Source of the DNA: Alphaproteobacteria bacterium
Lineage (GTDB): Bacteria; Pseudomonadota; Alphaproteobacteria; TMED109
Assembly: GCA_022824395.1 (NCBI GenBank)
Contig: JAJDZX010000030.1
Coordinates: 156,391 to 220,390 of the forward strand
Reading direction: 5' to 3'
DNA: 64,000 bases
Under the pieces are notes generated by a model. It ran no database searches. It saw only the letters and a list, made by a program, of their open reading frames with translations, and was not told the origin of the DNA. Below, piece by piece: positions 11,098-20,024 of the stretch; position 1 is the first letter of the stretch; the number at the start of each line of letters is the position of its first letter. A program made the translations under genes and the position numbers.

Positions 11098-12713
11098 CCG
11101 CGCTCCGGGCCGCGGCCGAGCAGGCCCGCGCCTGGCCATTCGCCGAAGCGCGCCGGCTGGCGGCGCGTCTCGGCAACCAGCTGCCCGAGAAGGGCTACGT
11201 GCTGTTCGAGACGGGGTTCGGGCCGTCCGGCCTGCCGCATATCGGCACGTTCGGCGAGGTCGCCCGCACGACCATGGTGCGCCGCGCCTTCGAAACCCTG
11301 ACCGGGATGCCGACCCGGCTGATCGCGTTCTCCGACGACATGGACGGCCTGCGAAGCGTGCCGACCAACGTTCCCGGGCAGCCCATGCTGGCCGAGCACC
11401 TCGGCCGTCCGCTGAGCGACATCCCCGATCCATTCGGCGAGCACGACAGCTTCGCCGACCACAACAATGCCCAGCTCTGCGCCTTCCTTGACCGGTTCGG
11501 GTTCGACTACGAGTTCCGCAGCTCGACGCAGTGCTACCGCAGCGGCGCCTTCGACGAGACGCTGCTGCGGGTGCTGCGGCAGTACGACGACATCACCGAG
11601 ATCATCCTGCCCACGCTGGGGCGCGAGCGGCGCGCGACCTACAGTCCGTTCCTGCCGGTCTGCCCGAAAACGGGCCGGGTCCTGCAGGTTCCCGTGCTCG
11701 CCCGGAATCCCGAGGCCGGCACGATCACCTACCGCGACGACGACGGGACCGAGATCGAGACCCCGGTGACCGGGGGACACTGCAAGCTGCAGTGGAAGCC
11801 CGACTGGGCGATGCGCTGGGTGGCGCTGGACGTCGACTACGAGATGAACGGCAAGGACCTCATCTCGTCGTACGAGCTCGGGGCCCGGATCGCCCGGGTA
11901 CTCGGTGCGAGGCCGCCGGCGAACATGACGTACGAGCTCTTTCTCGACGAACGCGGGGAGAAGATCTCGAAGAAGATCGGCAACGGCCTGACGCTCGAGG
12001 AATGGCTGGCCTACGGCACCGAGGACAGCCTGTCGCTCTTCATGTACCACCAACCGGGCCGGGCCAAGCGGCTGCACTTCGACGTGATCCCCCGGCACGT
12101 GGACGACTACGAACGCCACCTCAAGCAATTTGCGGACGGAGACCCGGACGCCGACGTGGCCAAGCTGCTGGAAAACCCCGTGTGGCACATCCACGGCGGC
12201 CGGCCGGCGCGCACCGAGCCGGTGCCGCTGACCTTCGGGATGCTCCTCAACCTCGCGAGCGCCTGCAACGCCGAGGACGCATCGGTGCTCTGGGGGTTCA
12301 TCGCCCGCTACCTGCCAGGCGCGGCCCCCGCAACGGAACCTGCGCTCGACCAGCTGGTCGGGCTCGCCGTCCGCTACTACCAGGACCGGGTGCGGCCCCA
12401 CAAGCACTACCGGCCGGCCACCGCGCCCGAACGCACCGCGCTGCTGGCGCTGGCCGCGGCCCTCCGCGCCCTCCCTCCCGACGCGGACAGCGAAACGCTG
12501 CAGGGCACCATCTTCGAGGTCGGGAGGGCCAACGGGTTCGACGAGCCGAAAATCTGGTTCAGGGCGCTCTACGAAACCCTGCTCGGCCAGAGTCGCGGCC
12601 CCCGGATGGGTTCCTTCATCGCGCTCTACGGCATGGCCGAGACGGTCACGCTGATCGAAGCGGTCACCGCCGGCCGACGTCCGGCTGACGCGGCCGCAAC
12701 GCCCGCTTCCTAG
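11094..12713 (+). CDS. lysS: Lysine--tRNA ligase, class I
   Basis: A 539-residue class I lysyl-tRNA synthetase charging tRNA-Lys. The ATP-binding HIGH-type motif is HIGT at residues 49-52, and the KMSKS-type loop is KISKK at 290-294. The surrounding GPSGLPHIGTFGE and DERGEKISKK contexts are typical of this archaeal-type enzyme, which many Alphaproteobacteria use instead of class II LysS. It starts with GTG overlapping the stop of the ABC ATPase gene (GTGA, 4 bp), so translation is probably coupled. Longer in-frame upstream sequence lies inside the ABC gene and is not part of this protein. Confidence 0.96.
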   Translation: MTALRAAAEQARAWPFAEARRLAARLGNQLPEKGYVLFETGFGPSGLPHIGTFGEVARTTMVRRAFETLTGMPTRLIAFSDDMDGLRSVPTNVPGQPMLAEHLGRPLSDIPDPFGEHDSFADHNNAQLCAFLDRFGFDYEFRSSTQCYRSGAFDETLLRVLRQYDDITEIILPTLGRERRATYSPFLPVCPKTGRVLQVPVLARNPEAGTITYRDDDGTEIETPVTGGHCKLQWKPDWAMRWVALDVDYEMNGKDLISSYELGARIARVLGARPPANMTYELFLDERGEKISKKIGNGLTLEEWLAYGTEDSLSLFMYHQPGRAKRLHFDVIPRHVDDYERHLKQFADGDPDADVAKLLENPVWHIHGGRPARTEPVPLTFGMLLNLASACNAEDASVLWGFIARYLPGAAPATEPALDQLVGLAVRYYQDRVRPHKHYRPATAPERTALLALAAALRALPPDADSETLQGTIFEVGRANGFDEPKIWFRALYETLLGQSRGPRMGSFIALYGMAETVTLIEAVTAGRRPADAAATPAS

Positions 12714-12831
12714 CCCCGGCTGCTGCGGCTTGGGGACGGCTCCCTCCGGAGCGATAACCGGCGGCACCACCGTCGGCAACCCGTTGCCTGCCCAGGACGA
12801 ATCCGGCTCAACCTTGAACCGGCCAATCAAT

Positions 12832-12851
12832 TAGACTAGTTGTAGACTAGT
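12832..12851 (+). promoter_or_regulatory. Putative autoregulatory operator of the Phd/VapC pair
   Basis: Two copies of TAGACTAGT lie at 12832-12840 and 12843-12851, spaced 11 bp start to start, one helical turn. They overlap the A/T-rich region (TTTATAT at 12851-12857) that is the best -10 candidate before the antitoxin ATG at 12880. Phd-type antitoxins repress their own operon by binding repeated short sites, so an operator role is a reasonable inference. Confidence 0.5.
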
Positions 12852-12879
12852 TTATATGATCCTGCCCGGAGGTCACGCT

Positions 12880-13122
12880 ATGCCCACGATTGGCGCATTC
12901 GAGGCCAAGACCCACCTTCCCAAGCTGTTGCGGCGCGTGGAAAACGGCGAACGGTTCGTCATCACCAAACACGATCGTGCAGTCGCCGAGCTGATCCCGT
13001 TCCAGCCTCATGATTCCGACAAGGTGCGGGCGGCCGTTTCCGGTCTCAAGGCATTTCAGGACACGCACAGTCTTGGTGGCTTGTCCGTTCGCGCGCTGAT
13101 CGAAGAAGGCCGCAGGTACTGA
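12880..13122 (+). CDS. Type II antitoxin, Phd/YefM family
   Basis: An 80-residue antitoxin of the prevent-host-death family. It begins MPTIGAFEAKTHLPKLLRRV and contains the GERFVITKHDRAVAELIP motif typical of the Phd/YefM DNA-binding domain (residues 1-55), with a C-terminal toxin-wrapping tail to about residue 80. The ATG at 12880 has a GGAGG ribosome binding site. The toxin gene follows after 4 bp. The protein should neutralise the PIN-domain toxin and repress the operon; a pair of 9-bp repeats just upstream fits such autoregulation. Confidence 0.93.
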   Translation: MPTIGAFEAKTHLPKLLRRVENGERFVITKHDRAVAELIPFQPHDSDKVRAAVSGLKAFQDTHSLGGLSVRALIEEGRRY

Positions 13123-13126
13123 TCCC

Positions 13127-13540
13127 GTGTTCGTCCTCGACTGTTCGGTCACCATGGCGTGGGCGTTCCCCGACGAAGCCACCGAAGCCACGGCCGGACT
13201 ACGAGACCAACTGGAGAACGAACGGGCGGTCGTCCCGTCGCTATGGGCGATCGAGGTGGGCAGTGTCCTGCTCGCCGCAACCAAGAGGAAGCGCATCGGC
13301 GTGGAGAGTTGGCGGGAGTTATGCGGTTACCTCGAAGCCCTGCCCATCGAGATTGACCCTTTCTCGGTTTCGCGCGTGTGGGGGGCCGCACTTCGCCTTG
13401 CCCACGCCTACGACCTGTCCGCCTATGACGCGGTCTATCTCGAACTGGCGCTACGCCGACAGCTGCCGCTCGCCACGCTGGATCAAGCACTTGGTACGGC
13501 CGCCCGGGCCGCGGGTCTGGACACGCCCGCCGATCGCTAG
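13127..13540 (+). CDS. Type II toxin, VapC-like PIN-domain ribonuclease
   Basis: A 137-residue PIN-domain protein. The acidic metal ligands are visible: Asp in FVLDCSV at the N-terminus, Glu in WAIEVGSVL, Asp in SAYDAVYLELA, and Asp in LATLDQALG. All four are present, so the nuclease is probably active. VapC toxins cleave tRNA or rRNA when freed from antitoxin. It follows a Phd/YefM-family antitoxin by 4 bp, a common pairing. Length is normal for the family. Confidence 0.94.
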   Translation: MFVLDCSVTMAWAFPDEATEATAGLRDQLENERAVVPSLWAIEVGSVLLAATKRKRIGVESWRELCGYLEALPIEIDPFSVSRVWGAALRLAHAYDLSAYDAVYLELALRRQLPLATLDQALGTAARAAGLDTPADR

Positions 13541-13826
13541 CACGGCATACCCTGGCCCAGCGCGTTGGCAGGAACGTCGCCTCCATACCCGCGTGAGCAT
13601 TGACCCTGCTCGTTCCATTCGTGCTCGCATCCGGTATTGCTGGCGCCGTCCCCGGCGTCGGCCGGTTCTGGCTGCACAAAGGGACTGCGCATTGCAGCGA
13701 TCACACGCACGGGGCTGGTACTGCGGCAGGCTGCACGGGGATTCCCTTCGCGGCGGAAGGCTGCACAATCGCTGACCTTCCGGGCTTTCCCCGTTGACCC
13801 CAATTACGCATATCGGAAACGGCACC
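13541..13826. other. Intergenic stretch between vapC-like toxin and SDR gene
   Basis: These 286 bp hold no ORF with a ribosome binding site or a recognisable product. The last part presumably carries the promoter of the SDR gene, but no convincing -35/-10 pair is seen. Confidence 0.5.
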
Positions 13827-14741
13827 ATGACTGAACTTCTTGCTGGAAAAGTGGCCCTGGTGACGGGGGCGGGGCGCGGAATCGGTGCCGAAATCGCCAA
13901 GCTGATGGCCTCGCACGGCGCAAACGTCATCGTGAACGATCCGGGCAGCGCCACGTCGGGCGAAGGCCAGGACCAGGCGCACGCTCTCGCAACGGTCGAG
14001 GCGATCCGCTCGTCAGGAGGCTCCGCGGAAGCCAATTTTGACAGCGTCACTGAATTTGCTGCCGCGGAGGGCATGGTCGCGCAGGCGATCGACCGTTATG
14101 GCCGGATCGACATCGTCGTGAACAACGCGGGAATCCTTCGGGACGCCATCTTCCACAAGATGACCGAGGACGACTGGGACGCGGTGATCAATGTGCACCT
14201 CAAGGGGAGCTTCAACGTGTCGCGGGCGGCCGCGACGCGGTTCCGGGCGCAGGAATCCGGATGCTTCGTCCACATGACCTCGACGTCGGGCCTGATCGGG
14301 AACGTCGGACAAGCGAACTACGCGGCGGCCAAGCTCGGCATCGCAGGCCTCTCGAAGTCACTCGCGCTCGACATGGCGCGGTTCAACGTGCGGTCGAACT
14401 GCATCGCCCCGTTCGCCTGGAGCCGGATGATCGGGACCATCCCGGCAGCGGACGACACCGCCCGCGCGCGCATCGAGAAGCTCAAGCAGATGACCCCTGA
14501 CAAGATCGCGCCGGTCGCGGTCGCGCTCTGCTCCGACCGGGCGGCGCACGTGACCGGCCAGATCTTCGGCGTCCGCAGCAACGAGATCTTCCTGCTAAGC
14601 CAATCGCGGCCCCTGCGCGGCATCCACGAAGGATCGGGGTGGACCCCGGAAACCGTGGTCGAGCATGCCTTCCCGGCGCTGCAGCCCGACTTCTATCCGC
14701 TCGACCGGACCGCCGACATCTTCAGCTGGGACCCCGTGTAG
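13827..14741 (+). CDS. SDR family oxidoreductase (multifunctional-enzyme-type 3-hydroxyacyl-CoA dehydrogenase-like)
   Basis: A 304-residue short-chain dehydrogenase. The NAD(P)-binding TGAGRGIG motif is at residues 13-20, NNAG and the catalytic Ser (STSGLIGNVGQ) follow, and YAAAK carries the Tyr/Lys pair. The extra ~50 residues at the C-terminus, and inserts such as VNDPGS after the second strand, resemble the dehydrogenase domain of peroxisomal multifunctional enzyme type 2. A hydroxyacyl-CoA or steroid-like substrate is therefore likely, though this is inferred. ATG at 13827 is chosen; a TTG 11 codons upstream is possible. It stands alone between the toxin gene and a cupin remnant. Confidence 0.9.
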   Translation: MTELLAGKVALVTGAGRGIGAEIAKLMASHGANVIVNDPGSATSGEGQDQAHALATVEAIRSSGGSAEANFDSVTEFAAAEGMVAQAIDRYGRIDIVVNNAGILRDAIFHKMTEDDWDAVINVHLKGSFNVSRAAATRFRAQESGCFVHMTSTSGLIGNVGQANYAAAKLGIAGLSKSLALDMARFNVRSNCIAPFAWSRMIGTIPAADDTARARIEKLKQMTPDKIAPVAVALCSDRAAHVTGQIFGVRSNEIFLLSQSRPLRGIHEGSGWTPETVVEHAFPALQPDFYPLDRTADIFSWDPV

Positions 14742-14794
14742 CCGGTGCAATCCGGCCAGACCGCCGGTCCGTGCGCCGCCCGAGGCGCCCGGCC

Positions 14795-15015
14795 TGGGTT
14801 GCTGCTGATTCGGGATGAAGTCGGCAGCAACGGACTGCTGCAGCAGGAAAATGCCGTCCTCGGGTCCGACGCAGGCGTCGCCGGGCATCTCGCCGCCTGG
14901 CTGGAATGCGTATGAGCCCGGCGGCAATGCGCGCTCCTCGCCGGCCTCCTCGAACCAGTGTTCCCAGATCCCCGTCAGGACCACGCCGCGATCGTCACCG
15001 TTGCTGACAGACTGA
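14795..15015 (-). pseudogene. Cupin-like protein remnant
   Basis: On the minus strand this stretch encodes GVVLTGIWEHWFEEAGE, LPPGSYAFQPGGEMPGD and GIFLLQQSVAADFIPN. The pattern resembles the middle and end of small cupins of the DUF4437 type (LPAGSY..PGG..H/GD). No start codon with a ribosome binding site precedes it, the first barrel half is missing, and the frame runs on into unrelated sequence. It is therefore called a decayed fragment. The rest of the 14742-15181 gap holds nothing recognisable. Confidence 0.4.
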
Positions 15016-15181
15016 CCGGGCGCCGGCGGTGCGGCAGTATGCCGCGCGGGTCGAAGCCCCACGAGACGGCCCTGTGCCTCGGCGACCGACGTACTACCTG
15101 CGCAGACTCGCCCATTCCGCTGCCGGCCGGACCGGCCCGGACTGGCACAAGGAATCGGATTCCAGACGGACGGGTGACAAA

Positions 15182-15853
15182 ATGGACGAGAGGCCCTTTG
15201 TCCCGCTGCTCGACTATCGGGAGTACCCCGAAGCCGAAATGTTGCGGCGGGCGCGACAGTTCCATGCAGAGCTGAAGAGAAGACGCACGGTGCGGCATTT
15301 TTCGAGCCGTCCCGTCCCGCGAGCGGTGGTCGAGAGTTGCCTGGACGCCGCGACGACAGCGCCGAGCGGCGCCAACCTCCAACCGTGGCACTTCGTCGTC
15401 GTCAGCGACGCGGAGACGAAATGGCGGATACGGCAGGCCGCCGAGGCGGAAGAGCGCCACTTCTACCGGCACCGCGCACCGCGGGAATGGCTGGACGCCC
15501 TGGCCCCGCTCGGCACCGACGAACACAAGCCGTTCCTTGAGCAAGCGCCCTACCTGATTGCGATCTTCGCCCAGAAGTACGGTCATCTGTCCGACGGCCG
15601 CAAGGTCAAGCACTACTATCCGACGGAATCGGTCGGGCTCGCGACCGGCATGCTGATCGCAGCGCTGCACATCGCCGGCCTGGCGACGCTGACCCACACC
15701 CCGAGCCCCATGAAGTTCCTGAACGAGATACTGGGGCGGCCGGCATCGACGGAGCGGCCTTTCCTGTTGCTGGTGGCGGGCTACCCGGACAAGAACGCAA
15801 CGGTACCCGACATCGCTCGGAAGCCGCTCGAGAAGGTCGTGACCTACATCTGA
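15182..15853 (+). CDS. Nitroreductase family protein (iodotyrosine-deiodinase-like)
   Basis: A 223-residue FMN-dependent nitroreductase-fold protein. The FMN-contacting [13 protein letters not shown] motif lies near residues 33-45, followed by [15 protein letters not shown]. The C-terminal half has [19 protein letters not shown] and [16 protein letters not shown]. The APSGxNxQPWHFVV signature and the long lid region are closest to the iodotyrosine deiodinase/BluB-like branch. It probably reduces an aromatic or halogenated substrate, but the substrate cannot be read from sequence. Monocistronic; the ATG is at the first Met of the conserved region. Confidence 0.88.
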   Translation: MDERPFVPLLDYREYPEAEMLRRARQFHAELKRRRTVRHFSSRPVPRAVVESCLDAATTAPSGANLQPWHFVVVSDAETKWRIRQAAEAEERHFYRHRAPREWLDALAPLGTDEHKPFLEQAPYLIAIFAQKYGHLSDGRKVKHYYPTESVGLATGMLIAALHIAGLATLTHTPSPMKFLNEILGRPASTERPFLLLVAGYPDKNATVPDIARKPLEKVVTYI

Positions 15854-16029
15854 TCGCAACGGGGCCCGACCTCTCCGCAAGACCCGAAGGCGCTCGGCAA
15901 TCGGCCGGCGGTCGGGTTGCGGCCGGCGAAGCCGCCCGGGCCGCGTCGCGTCCGCTCGCCAGCCGGGTGTCCACGTATGTTTCGAGCGGGGCGTCCCCGA
16001 TTTGACGGCCCGGTGATCAGATCGTCACT

Positions 16030-16959
16030 TCAACGATCGGCCAGACACCACTCGAGGATGGCCTTCTGTGCGTGCAGGCGGTTTTCCGCTTCATCCCAGA
16101 CCGCCGAGTGCGGCCCGTCGATGACTTCCGCGGTGACCTCCTCCCCGCGATACGCCGGCAGACAGTGCATGAAGATGGCCTCCGGAGCGGCCACGTCCAT
16201 CAGCGACCGGTTGACCTGATAGGGGAGGAACATCTCGCGCCAGTCCGCCGTCCCGTCCACCGCCTGCTCGGCCGCCATCGACTTCCACGTATCGGTCAGC
16301 ACCGCGGACGCACCCCGCGCGGCCGCGGCCGCATCGTCGACCATGCGGACGTGGCCGGACGCGACCGCCCGGCCCATCAGGTCCGCCGGCGGATGCCGCG
16401 ATGGCGGACAGGCGATTCGCAGCTGAATGCCAAGCTGCATGGCGGCGTGGATCCAGGAGTTGGCAACGTTGTTGCCGTCGCCGATCCAGGCCACGTGCCG
16501 GCCATCCAGCGAACCGAACCGGTCCAGGAGCGTGAGCAGGTCCGCCATGACCTGGCAGGGGTGACTCCGATCGGTGAGCCCGTTGATCACCGGAATCCCC
16601 GCATGCCCGGCAAACTCCTCGAGCTGGACGTGCGAACCGGTCCGCAGCAGCGCCACGTCGGCGTAGCGCGACAGCACGCGAGCGGTATCGGCCAGGCTCT
16701 CGCCGCGCCCCATCTGGGTGCCCTGTCGATCCAGCGTGAGTGCCCGCCCGCCGAGCTCGCTCATCGCCACCTCGAACGACACCCGTGTCCGGGTCGACGG
16801 CTTCTCGAAGAGCATCGCGAGCGTCCGTCCGTGCCCGGCGCCCGGCGTGGCCCGCAGCGCCGCCCGGTCCCGCTTGTGGGCAGCGGCCCGCTCCAGCAAC
16901 TGCCCGAGCAGGTCACCACCGAGACGGTCGAGGTCGAGGAAATGTTTTGGTTGGTTCAT
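16030..16959 (-). CDS. argF: Ornithine carbamoyltransferase
   Basis: A 309-residue enzyme of arginine synthesis that makes citrulline from ornithine and carbamoyl phosphate. The carbamoyl-phosphate STRTR motif is at residues 55-59. HPCQ (in TDRSHPCQVMADLL) and the ornithine-site HCLPAYRGEEV motif near residue 265 are intact. It begins 19 bp after argD on the same strand, so the two arginine genes form an operon. Length is standard. Confidence 0.97.
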   Translation of the reverse strand: MNQPKHFLDLDRLGGDLLGQLLERAAAHKRDRAALRATPGAGHGRTLAMLFEKPSTRTRVSFEVAMSELGGRALTLDRQGTQMGRGESLADTARVLSRYADVALLRTGSHVQLEEFAGHAGIPVINGLTDRSHPCQVMADLLTLLDRFGSLDGRHVAWIGDGNNVANSWIHAAMQLGIQLRIACPPSRHPPADLMGRAVASGHVRMVDDAAAAARGASAVLTDTWKSMAAEQAVDGTADWREMFLPYQVNRSLMDVAAPEAIFMHCLPAYRGEEVTAEVIDGPHSAVWDEAENRLHAQKAILEWCLADR

Positions 16960-16978
16960 CGGACCGGCCTGCCGCCGC

Positions 16979-18145
16979 TCACTGAAATGTGCGAAATACT
17001 GCTTCCGTTACGCTCAGGGCCTCGTCCACGTGGGCAGGCTCGATGTTGAGCGGCGGCAACATCCGCACCGTGTCTCCCCCGGCCGGAACCGTGAGCAGCC
17101 GGTGCTCGCGGAACCGGGCATAGAGATCCGCCGCCGGCACCGCCGCCGTCATGCCCAGCATCAGGCCCCGGCCCCGCACCTCGGAGATCACCCCGGGGAT
17201 TTGCTTGCGCAGCCGTTCCAGCCCCTCGCGCAGGCGCGCGCCCGAGCGCTCGACACCGGCGAGGAAGCCCGGCGCCACGATCTCCTCGACGACCGCATCC
17301 GCGACCGCGCTCGCCAGGAAGTTGCCGCCGAACGTCGAGCCGTGCGTGCCGGGGACCATGCCCACGGCCGCGCGCTCCGTCGCGAGGACGGCCCCGATCG
17401 GAAAGCCGCTTCCCAGGCCCTTCGCCAGCCCGGCGACGTCAGGGGACACGTCCTCCCATTCGCAGGCCAGGAACCGGCCGGTCCGACCGACCCCGGTCTG
17501 GACTTCGTCGAGGGCGAGCAGGATGCCCTGCTCGTCGCACAGGCCGCGCAGCCCGGCGAGGTACCCCTGCGGAGCCGTGACGATGCCGGATTCCCCCTGG
17601 AGCGGTTCGACGAACACCGCCGCGGTCCGGTCCGTGACGGCGGCGCGCGTGGCATCTAGGTCGCCATAGGGCACCCGCACGAAGCCGGGCGCGAGCGGCG
17701 TGAACCCGGCCCGGTGCGCCTCGTTGCCGCCGGCCGCCAGACCCGTCAGCGTGCGCCCGTGAAAGGCGCCCTCGGTCACGACCACCTCGACCCGCTCGGG
17801 ATTTCCGTGGTGATAGTGAAACCGCCGAACCGTCTTGATCACCCCTTCCGATGCCTCGGCGCCCGAATTGCAGAAGAAGACGCGCTCGGCGAACGAGTGC
17901 TCGACCAGCCGCGCGGCGAGGCGCTCCTGCGGGCCGATTCGGTACAGGTTCGAGGTGTGCCAGAGCCGGCCGGCCTGCTCGGCCAAGACCGACACCAGCT
18001 TCGGGTGGGCGTGGCCAAGGGCGGTCACGGCGATGCCGGTGCCGAAGTCCAGGTACCGCGTGCCGTCGGTCGTGAAGAGGTACGGACCCTCGCCCCGCTC
18101 GAAGGCCAGATCGAGCCGGGCGTAGGTGGGCATCAACGCGTCCAT
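16979..18145 (-). CDS. argD: Acetylornithine aminotransferase
   Basis: A 388-residue class III PLP aminotransferase converting N-acetylglutamate semialdehyde to N-acetylornithine. The CNSGAEASEGVIKTVRR, GAFHGRTLTGLAA and LALDEVQTGVGRTG motifs are present, and the PLP lysine lies in GLAKGLGSGFPIGA. It is followed directly by argF. Succinyldiaminopimelate transaminase activity in the same enzyme is common in bacteria and possible here. It starts 81 bp after the ABC permease gene, so it may share or have its own promoter. Confidence 0.95.
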   Translation of the reverse strand: MDALMPTYARLDLAFERGEGPYLFTTDGTRYLDFGTGIAVTALGHAHPKLVSVLAEQAGRLWHTSNLYRIGPQERLAARLVEHSFAERVFFCNSGAEASEGVIKTVRRFHYHHGNPERVEVVVTEGAFHGRTLTGLAAGGNEAHRAGFTPLAPGFVRVPYGDLDATRAAVTDRTAAVFVEPLQGESGIVTAPQGYLAGLRGLCDEQGILLALDEVQTGVGRTGRFLACEWEDVSPDVAGLAKGLGSGFPIGAVLATERAAVGMVPGTHGSTFGGNFLASAVADAVVEEIVAPGFLAGVERSGARLREGLERLRKQIPGVISEVRGRGLMLGMTAAVPAADLYARFREHRLLTVPAGGDTVRMLPPLNIEPAHVDEALSVTEAVFRTFQ

Positions 18146-18226
18146 GAATGTGAAATCCGAAGCAGAAGCAGGATGGTCGAGGAAGACCGGGCAATGTAGC
18201 GCAGAACCGCCGGCAATGAGGCGGGT

Positions 18227-19057
18227 TCAGTGCCTGAGCCGGTACCCGGTCCTGAACATCCAAAGCGCCCACAGCAGCAGTCCGAAATTGATGACCGCGA
18301 GCACCGCCATGCCCAGCACCAGCTTCGCGTCCGAATGCCCAATGAAGCTGTAGCGGAACCCATCGATGACGTAGAAGAAGGGGTTGAACTGGATGACGGT
18401 GTAGAAGGGTTCCGGCAGGCGCTCGATCGAATAGAAGGTGCCGGACAGGAAGGAGAGCGGCGTCACGACGAAGTTGGTGATCGTCGACATGTGGTCGAAC
18501 TTCTCGGCCCAGATGCCGGTCATGACACCGAGCAGCGACATCAGCAGCGCCGCCGACACCCCGTAGTAACCCAGCACCGCCAGGTCGTGCAGCCGGATCG
18601 GCACGAAGATCCACATCGCCATGCCGACCGCCAGCCCGACGCAGAGCCCGCGGGCGAGCCCGCCCACGAGGAAGCCCGTCAGCAGCTCGCCCGGGGCCAG
18701 CGGCGGCATCAGCAGGTCCACGATATTGCCGGTCATCTTCGCGCTCAGGAGCGAGGTCGACGAGTTAGCGAACGCGTTCTGCATCACCGCCATCACGATC
18801 AGGCCGGGCGCGAGGAACTCGAGAAACGGCCGCCCGCCCACTTCCCTGAACGTCCCGCCCAGCGCCAGCGCGAACACGGCGAGGAACAGCAGCGTGGTCA
18901 CCATCGGGCCGGCGATGGTCTGCTGACCGATCTTCAGGAAGCGCAGCGTCTCGCGCCCGCAAAGGACCCACAACCCGGCCCAGTTGATCCGCCCCATGGC
19001 GGGCGCCGGCATGGGAGCGGCCGGGCTGCGCGAAGCACGCTGCGGCATGCGGGTCAT
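18227..19057 (-). CDS. ABC-2 type transporter permease (YadH-like)
   Basis: A 276-residue membrane permease with about six helices (TLLFLAVFALALGG, LVGGLARGLCVGLAVGMAMW, VLGYYGVSAALLMSLLGVMTG and others). It has the ABC-2 signature LSFLSGTFYSIERLPEPF before the last helices. Its ATG overlaps the fmt stop codon by 4 bp (ATGA), so it is translationally coupled to fmt. The probable ATPase partner is at 10105-11097, where no permease is adjacent. In the E. coli YadG/YadH pair the genes adjoin, so this split arrangement is unusual. Substrate unknown. Confidence 0.92.
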   Translation of the reverse strand: MTRMPQRASRSPAAPMPAPAMGRINWAGLWVLCGRETLRFLKIGQQTIAGPMVTTLLFLAVFALALGGTFREVGGRPFLEFLAPGLIVMAVMQNAFANSSTSLLSAKMTGNIVDLLMPPLAPGELLTGFLVGGLARGLCVGLAVGMAMWIFVPIRLHDLAVLGYYGVSAALLMSLLGVMTGIWAEKFDHMSTITNFVVTPLSFLSGTFYSIERLPEPFYTVIQFNPFFYVIDGFRYSFIGHSDAKLVLGMAVLAVINFGLLLWALWMFRTGYRLRH

Positions 19058-20016
19058 CCATCTCTCCGAGCTGGTGCGGGCAGGACAGTTCCGGCGGGCA
19101 CCGGGAGGCCCCGGAGAAAGGCTGCGGCGTCGAGCCGCCGGCCGCCGGGACGCTGTACCTCGAGCAGCTGCAGCGCGTCCGCGCCGCACGCCACCGTCAG
19201 CTGATCGTCGAGCACCGTTCCGGCCGGCGCCGGCGGGGCCTCGACCGGCCGGGCCCGCCACACCTTGACGGACTCGGAACGACCCTTCAACGGAAACTGG
19301 GTCCGCGCACCCGGGACCGGGTCCAACGCGCGGACCTGCCGGTCGAGCTGCACGGCCGGTGCGCCCCAGTCGAGAATCCGGTCGGCCGGACCAAGCTTGC
19401 TCGCATACACCGCCTCCTCAGGCTGCGCGACGGGAACCAGGGTTCCCGCCGCCAGTCTGCGCAACGCGCCCGGCAGCCGGTCGCCGCCGCAGGCCGCCAG
19501 CACTGCGCGCAGCTTGCCGCCCGTCATGTCCGGTCCGATCGGCACCTCGCAACGTTCCAGCACCGGGCCGGTATCCAGCCCCTCGTCCATCAGCATCAGC
19601 GAGATGCCGCTCACCGCGTCACCGGCCATGATGGCACGCTCGACCGGTGCGGCTCCGCGCCAGCGGGGCAGCAGCGAGGCGTGCACATTCACGCACCCGA
19701 GCCGGAATGCCCGCAGCACGTCGCCTGGCAGCAGCAGTCCGTAAGCCGCCACGACCCCCACGTCAAGCCGCAACGACCGCAGATGCGCACATTCCGTCGG
19801 GGCACGCAGGGTACCGGGGGTCCGCACCGGGAGACCCAGAGCGCCGGCCCGTTCGGCCACGGGGCTGTCCCGCAGGCGGCGGCCCCGGCCGGCCGGGCGC
19901 GGCGGCTGCGTGTAGACCGCTTCGATGCGGTGGCCGCTGGCGTGGAGCGCGTCCAGCGCCGGCAGGGCAAACTCCGGCGTGCCGAAGAACGCCGCGCGCA
20001 GCGGCGCCCCCTCCAT
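19054..20016 (-). CDS. fmt: Methionyl-tRNA formyltransferase
   Basis: A 320-residue enzyme that formylates initiator Met-tRNA using 10-formyl-tetrahydrofolate. The Rossmann start AAFFGTPEFALPALDAL and the catalytic NVHASLLPRWRGAAPVERA segment (His plus the SLLP loop) are intact, and the C-terminal anticodon-recognition domain begins near residue 205. It lies 8 bp after def, the standard pairing. In many Alphaproteobacteria truA follows fmt, but here an ABC permease gene overlaps it instead. Confidence 0.97.
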   Translation of the reverse strand: MEGAPLRAAFFGTPEFALPALDALHASGHRIEAVYTQPPRPAGRGRRLRDSPVAERAGALGLPVRTPGTLRAPTECAHLRSLRLDVGVVAAYGLLLPGDVLRAFRLGCVNVHASLLPRWRGAAPVERAIMAGDAVSGISLMLMDEGLDTGPVLERCEVPIGPDMTGGKLRAVLAACGGDRLPGALRRLAAGTLVPVAQPEEAVYASKLGPADRILDWGAPAVQLDRQVRALDPVPGARTQFPLKGRSESVKVWRARPVEAPPAPAGTVLDDQLTVACGADALQLLEVQRPGGRRLDAAAFLRGLPVPAGTVLPAPARRDG

Positions 20017-20024
20017 GCCGCCCT

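Noticed and set aside
11004..12830. 608-residue frame antisense to lysS
   Set aside because: Shadow of the GC-rich coding strand; no domain, no ribosome binding site, and the sense frame is a clear LysRS.
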